Shown here: positions 58,654 through 64,000 of the stretch, one piece after another | Position numbering within the stretch: the stretch's first letter is position 1 | How the letters are laid out: each line of letters begins with the position of its first letter | Notes under the pieces: generated by a model | Database searches by the model: none | What the model was told of the DNA's origin: nothing | The model's input: only the letters and a program-made list of their open reading frames with translations | Assembly (NCBI RefSeq): GCF_030035675.1 | Contig: NC_084487.1 | Coordinates: 32,592,474-32,656,473, forward strand | Reading direction: 5' to 3' | Length of the DNA: 64,000 nt | From: Rhineura floridana | Lineage: Eukaryota; Chordata; Lepidosauria; Squamata; Rhineuridae | Translations under genes and position numbers: made by a program

Positions 58654-59530
58654 AACTATTATTTATTTATTTATCTATCTATCTATTTATTTATTTCTTG
58701 GCCTTCCTTCCAAGAAGGAGCCCAGAGTGACAAACAAAAACACTAAAAGCACTTTAAAACATCTTAAAAACAAAAGACTTTAAACCTATTAAAACAAAAC
58801 ATCTTAAAAACATATTTAAAAATATCTTAAAGAGCAATTCCAGCACAAATGTAGACTGGAATGAGATCTCTACTTAGAAGGCTTGTTGAGAGAGGAAGAT
58901 CTTCCGTAGGTGCCGAAAACATAACAGAGATGGTGCCTGTCTAATATAAACGGAGGGAATTCCAAACTGTTGGTGCTACAACTAGCCCCTTGAATTGAGC
59001 CAAAACCAAAATGGAAGGCAGTGCATATTAAACAAAACTGGAGTAATATGCTAAACGTGTTGGTAACCATTCTGGCTGCATTTTGCATTGGCTGCAATTT
59101 TTTTTCAAGGTTAGCCCCGTGTAGAGTACACTGTAGTAATCTAATCCAGAAGTAACCAGGAGAAGGGGAGACAGTGGCCTATTTGCTTTATTGAGGAAAG
59201 AGCAGCTAGCGCAGCAGCCATGCCTGTGCAGAGGAACCCCTGGCCAGACCCTCCATCTGGCTATCCAGGAATACTTGAAAGATATGAACCTGGTCCTTTA
59301 AGGAGGAATGCTCTTCATCCCAAGCAGGCTATACTTCTCACTCTGATTTAGCTTTCCTACTGAGCAACAGCACCTCTGTCTTGTTTGTTAGGCCACATCT
59401 TGTCCATCACTGCCTAGGTACCAATTCGGAACCTCCACAGTTGTGTTCAGCATCCAATGGAAAAGAGAGAGTGAGCTGAATCTCATCAGCATATTGATGG
59501 CACTCATCTTCAAACTCCACAGATGCTTCC
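58654..59530 (-). mobile_element. L2-clade LINE, 3' third, old
   Basis: Minus strand, 5' to 3': an RT piece reading ECHQYADEIQLTLSF (YADD mutated to YADE), LDYYSVLYTGL, then the frame end and a 3' UTR, TTGTCACTCTGGGCTCCTTC, TTGGAAGGAAGGCCAAG and an AATAAATAAATAG tail. Many substitutions and indels show it is older than the other copies. Confidence 0.85.
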
Positions 59531-61110
59531 ACAAGGCAGTTTATTGTGAACAAGTGCTGCTCATGTTTGGAAGTTCTTGCAGCAGTGATCTAACTTCATC
59601 AAAATGCCAGTGTGTGCTTTTTCTTCCTTTAAGCCACATTTTCCCTTACCACAGAAAATTCTATAACTAAAAATAACCCATCATACATCTGCAGTCACTG
59701 ATGGTGTGGAAACTTCTTAGCACTTTTTTGGGGGTGGGCAGTTTGTCACCTGTGTGGTGACATTTCAGTGGCTGTCTTCTATTGCCAACTCCTCCTTCCA
59801 TTAACAGATCTGCACAAGACCTGTGATAATAAAAATAAATGCTTCAGGCTGCTTAGTGCTCTGAATGGAGAGGAGGTAGTCACTTGTAAATCTTTCTGTA
59901 AACTGTGGTCATTCCTCCTTCCCAGCCTTCTCCAGCTGACCTTCAACTTTAGCTTAAAGTACCTCTGAGTTCTGTGGCTGAGAGGGGGAAAGGGAAGCTT
60001 TTCTCACTGTTTTCCCCCCAGACTTCTCAAGAGTCTCCTCTAGCAGAAGAAAGCCCTGGGGCATGGAAGCTATCAGATTTTTTAAAAATCAGGTCTCCCG
60101 AGAATGTCACTTGCTGCCTCTTGCTTTTCCCCTCAAAACCTTTCTGATGGTGCAGGAGGCTTTTGAAGAGGTATGAAAGAACAGTGAGAACAAGTTCAGC
60201 ACTGACTTAATCCCCCTCCCTCCACTTGGCAACACAGTCAAATCTCGAGGTGCTTTACGATGAAGTCGGATATCAGTTGGAGAAGGCTGGGTGGGAGGAA
60301 TCATCTTAATTTATAGAAAGCTCTGTGCGTGCACGTGCGCGTACCTCTCCACTAAGCAGCCACATTTTTTTATTACAGATCTTTCCCAATTCTATTAAAT
60401 CAGAACTATACAAAAATAAAAAACAAGCAAATTACAGTGTAATCCTGTGTAAACCTAACTGGGGGAGGGGTGGAGGAGTGAATGAGGGGAGGGACAACCT
60501 CCCCCATACCTTGGATATTTTCTGCCCAGTTCCACCCAGTGGTGTGGATGACATGCAAAAGAATAGCAATGAATACGGTGAGTAGAAAAAACAGGAGTGC
60601 GTGGGCCCTCATGTGCCAATCATGCACACACAGAGACATGCACACACACACACAAATAAATAACCTGTTTGTGAGATAATGCCCCCATCTAGACATATCT
60701 CACATGATAACTTGTTTTCCTCAATAGTCCCAGCTCAGAATAAAAAATGATTGGAAAGAAGGGCACGTTAAACCTCAGTGATAAAGCTGGTTTTTTTTAA
60801 AGCATTTGTAATAGTTCATCTGACACAAAGAATCAGGTAGCAAAACATCTCTTGGTGTGCTGTCCAGTTTATCTTTATTGTTAAAGCACAATATGTAAGA
60901 ACCAAGCAGAGTGTATAGAAAGCAAAAGTACTATTAGTTTGAGCAGTCATGATACATTCTCAACATACTGTTTCTTTAGAAAAAAAGGAATAGGAATTGT
61001 GAACTCTGTCCTGTATATTCTTTAAAGTATGCAACAAGGAAACCCAAGACTCTGCAAGCAGAGAACTAGATGAGTTTCAGGTCATATAAGTGACATCTTG
61101 CTGCAGATAA
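59531..61110. other. Intron 2, nothing recognised
   Basis: A CACACACACACACACAAATA microsatellite occurs at about 60638-60657. No exon or element identified. Confidence 0.5.
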
Positions 61111-61113
61111 GTA

Positions 61114-61213
61114 CAGTGCCTTGCAAAAGTAATCGGACTCCTGATCATGTTAATGAATTACAAATGGTACATTGTAGTTTCGTTCTGTATGATATTTTAT
61201 TTTGAAAGACTGA
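61114..61213 (+). mobile_element. Solo terminal repeat of the Tc1 family
   Basis: CAGTGCCTTGCAAAAGTAAT, then AATTACAAATGGTACATTGT and GTTCTGTATGATATTTT, matches the left end of 37210-38769. A TA precedes it (61112-61113). No partner end within the next kilobase. Confidence 0.85.
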
Positions 61214-61219
61214 TTTAAG

Positions 61220-61900
61220 ATTTAAGGTAAACAAGATTTAAGGTAAACATGAAGAAACCCCAAGCCTTACAGATCAAAGGGGATATATATTGTTGGGATG
61301 GGGTGGGGTGGGGTGAGGTGGGAGGAAAATGATTCAAAATCTGCTCAGTTTGTGTTCCGTTATTAAACTGACTGCAATTAGTAGTAGAAATTGATTGAAA
61401 GTGTAAAACTTGATCTGTATCTTCTGGTTTGACCTTGATCCCACTAATGAAATCCATGCATGTACACAGGGTTCTGCGTGTGGATCACTTGCTGGATCAA
61501 GAACTATGGGCATAAAACTGATGTACAATTAAGACCTTCATGCAAAGCTGTCTAACTGCATTTCATTACTTTTAATGAAATTTGTATTTGAATGTGCATT
61601 CTCACTCACTTTCTTGTGCAACTAGCTAAACACACTTTTTAAAAGTGTAGTTAGAGAGTTGGATTAGGGCTCTTACCTTTATTTATATAAAATATTTCTA
61701 TACTGCCCTTCACCAAGAACAGTTTACATGATTAAAATATTACAGTAATAAAATAACTAACAGATAAAACAGAATTAAAGCAAGATTTAAAATGTAGGAC
61801 CTGTAGTCATAGTAACAATGAACAAGTCTGTTTTGGGGCAACTACCAAATTCAGTAAAAAGTACTTGTGATCAGTTGACCTCTCCTTGATTTTGTGTGTG
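61220..61900. other. Intron 2, nothing recognised
   Basis: Contains a GGGTGGGGTGGGGTG run at about 61300-61318. A degraded LINE tail may lie at 61675-61745 (TTATATAAAATATTTCTATA). Confidence 0.45.
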
Positions 61901-61901
61901 C

Positions 61902-62700
61902 ATGTTGTTGTTATGTGCCTTCAAGTCAATAATGACTTATGGCAACCCTATGAATCAGCGACCTCCAGTAGCACCTGTCATGAACCACCCTGTTCAGATG
62001 TAAGTTCAAGTCTGTGGCGTCCTTTGTGGAATCAATCCATCTCTTGTTTGGTCTTCCTCTTTTTATGCTCCCTTCCATTTTTCCCAGTATTATTGTCTTT
62101 TCTAGTGAATCGTGTTCTCATGATGTGTCCAAAGTATGATAACCTAAGTTTCATAATTTTAGCTTCTAGTGATAGTTCTGGTTTTATTTGCTCTGACACC
62201 CAACTATTTGTCTTTTTCGCAGTCCATGGTATCCACAAAGCTCTCCTCCAGCACCACATTTCAAATGGGTTGATTTTTCTCTTATCCGCTTTTTTCACTG
62301 TCCAACTTTCACATCCATACATAGCTATCGGGAATACCATGGTCTGAATGATCCTGACTTTAGTGTTCAGTGATACATCTTTGCATTTGAGGACCTTTTC
62401 TAGTTCTCTAATAGCTGCCCTTCCCAGTCCTAGACTTCTTCGGATTTCTTGATTATTGTCTCCATTTTGGTTAATGACTGCCAAGGTATTGATAATCCTT
62501 GACAAGTTCAATGTCCTCATTGTCAACTGCTGTCATTACTTTAGTCTTGTTGATGTTCAGCTGTAGTCCTGCTTTTGTGGTTTCCTTTTTAACTTTCATC
62601 AGCACTCGTTTCAAATCATTACTGGTTTCTGCTAGTAGTATGGTATCGTCTGCATATCTTAAATTATTGATATTTCTCCCTCCAATTTTCACACCTCCTT
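61902..62700 (-). mobile_element. Bov-B (RTE) LINE with RT motif
   Basis: Two overlapping minus-strand frames. 62692-62471: GGRNINNLRYADDTILLAET, GLQLNINKTKVM, IELVKDYQYLGSH, which includes the YADD catalytic motif. 62526-62032: IRRSLGLGRAAIRELEKVLK, CESWTVKKADKRKINPFEMW and the C-terminal domain. The frame change near 62480-62520 is a break. The 3' end is the common Bov-B tail. It extends about 200 bases further 5' than the other two copies. Confidence 0.94.
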
Positions 62701-64000
62701 ATCTGTGTTGGCTAAGAACCAAAAGTTGGAAGGCTTTTCATACTAAAGGGGAAGAAGGAGTGCATGATTCTGCAGAATACTCCCAATCTTTTCATCAGAG
62801 CTAACCATTGTGCTGCATTCCATACTAGTATTCTCACAGCTTTTCACTCCAAACGGTGTGGTTTGCAACTATGATTAAAAATGAGTTTGCAAACTGTGGT
62901 TTCCTCTTTCTGAAAGTGCCAGCACAGATATAATGCTACATCATGGTTAGCTCTGAACATGAAAAGGAAGAGGAGTGTGTGGGCCTGTGAAGTGATCGTG
63001 ATCTCCTGTGGTGCAATCAAGACATACTGATTCCCAACATGGAAGTTAACCATTTGGTAATGGTTGTTGGATTCCAACTCTCATCAACTCCAGCCTGCAT
63101 GACCAGTGGTCAGGTATGATGGGAGTAGTAGTTCAACATCATCTGGAGGGCCACAGGTTAGACACTCCTGGTCTAGGCTAAGCATGACCATTCCTTGCCC
63201 TGTCCTCCAAAGGATCTGCCTCCTAGCTTCTTTATCTCTAGTATTTCTAGTCTTTCCTGGCATGCCAGCATCCTCCTTAAATTGTCATTCATTGCTAGAG
63301 CTGGCCTAAGCTTCATTGTCTTGGAAATGATGGTCCTTTTGATCTCATGTAAAATGGCAATGTCTTCTGAATTGCAACTTTACTTTGGTTTTTCCCACTA
63401 ACTTTTTAAGATTATAAATCCCTTTGGGCTGGGACTTCTGTCTCTTGTAAACTGCCTATTACACATCTGGATGCTAAAACTCTAGATGAACTGTGGTGTG
63501 TCCATCTTAAGGATATTATTTATACAGTGTTCTAGCATATTGCATATACACAGTTCCTATCTGGTATTTATTTTAAAAAAATTCCTTTTTCCTTCATGAG
63601 GGCTTTTATATACAACTAGAAAAATCTCAATTTAGAATAGCAATCATAGAAATTAAAACAAGCAGTGAACAATTATAATACCCCCTTATGCATTGAAAGC
63701 ATGCATGGGGGAATCATTCTAGTAAGACATCTTCTTAAAGCTGCCAGTCCCCTTAATCTCTTTATTTTACTTTATTTACTTTAATCTCTTATTTCTTGTT
63801 CATTTATTTCTTGGAATATTGTTTGCAAACTCAGCAAATTTGCTAAAATTACCTAAGGAAATATTTGTATTTCAGCAATCTACTGCCTCTTAGGGTACTG
63901 CTTGCGTTTTTCTTATGAACAGACCTATCATTTCATGTCCTGAATCAAGGAGGAGTTTGCATCTGTTCTTATCATTTACTGTGCCTCTTCAGGGAGCCAT
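62701..64000. other. Intron 2, right edge
   Basis: Apart from the MITE at 63055-63175 nothing is recognised; KDM7A exon 3 is not seen. Confidence 0.5.
63055..63175. mobile_element. Palindromic MITE copy
   Basis: TGTTGGATTCCAACTCTCAT, CCAGCCTGCATGACCAGTGG, TCAGGTATGATGGGAGTAGT and ATCATCTGGAGGGCCACAGG: the same foldback family as at 2786-2905. Confidence 0.75.

Larger units (their letters stand above)
58239..64000 (+). other. KDM7A: KDM7A intron 2, 5' part
   Basis: Starts with GTAAGT. The next exon should begin with the last two bases of a Met codon followed by a Lys/Arg-rich stretch (MKKRRN in the family). I did not find it before the window ends, so intron 2 is longer than 5.7 kb. It contains an inverted L2 copy, a solo Tc1 end and an inverted Bov-B copy. 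Confidence 0.8.

Noticed and set aside
1-64000. tRNA genes, CRISPR arrays, operons or a second host gene
   Set aside because: Apart from SINE heads, no tRNA-like sequence was found; there are no regular spacer arrays and no other exon set that I can defend.

Overview
This window is vertebrate nuclear DNA, most likely from a squamate reptile (probably a lizard). Long AT-rich non-coding stretches carry many interspersed repeats typical of squamates: Bov-B (RTE) LINEs, Sauria-type tRNA SINEs with Bov-B tails, 5S-rRNA-derived SINEs, CR1 and L2-clade LINEs, a Tc1 element and many short hAT-like elements with 8-bp target duplications. There are no bacterial-style operons, and nearly all open frames are chance frames or pieces of transposons.

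The only host gene I can support is KDM7A (JHDM1D), a PHD + JmjC histone demethylase, on the + strand. Its first coding exon (32311-32438) lies in a strong CpG island (about 31300-33320). The second coding exon (58153-58238) follows a 25.7-kb first intron. Together they encode residues 1-71 and the complete C4HC3 PHD finger. The rest of the gene lies beyond the right edge.

Layout. 1-31000: upstream intergenic DNA with L2 tails, hAT-like elements (6424, 7248, 11491, 11837, 22791), two tandem foldback repeats (15722-16435), a CR1 3' end (16609-17284), a broken L2 LINE (18851-21845), two 5S-derived SINEs with different LINE tails (18195, 23598), a fossil LTR with leader (about 26789-27560) and a Bov-B fragment (30179-30634). 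31300-33320: CpG island, promoter region and exon 1. 33300-58150: intron 1, holding a full-length dead Tc1 (37210-38769), a 3' mosaic of L2 and Tc1 pieces, a strikingly well-preserved 5'-truncated L2 copy (40473-43105), two members of one hAT family (48538-48982 and 55947-56376), a Bov-B copy, a SINE nested in a foldback element (52770-53320) and a large inverted repeat (53928-56420). 58153-64000: exon 2 and the start of intron 2, with an inverted L2 copy, a solo Tc1 end and a longer Bov-B copy.

No new multi-gene system is evident. The most unusual structures are the hairpin-forming hAT insertions, one of which has a paralogous empty site nearby; the double foldback; the paired 5S SINEs; the young L2 whose frame runs into unrelated upstream sequence; and a Gly-to-Arg replacement in the PHD finger of KDM7A.
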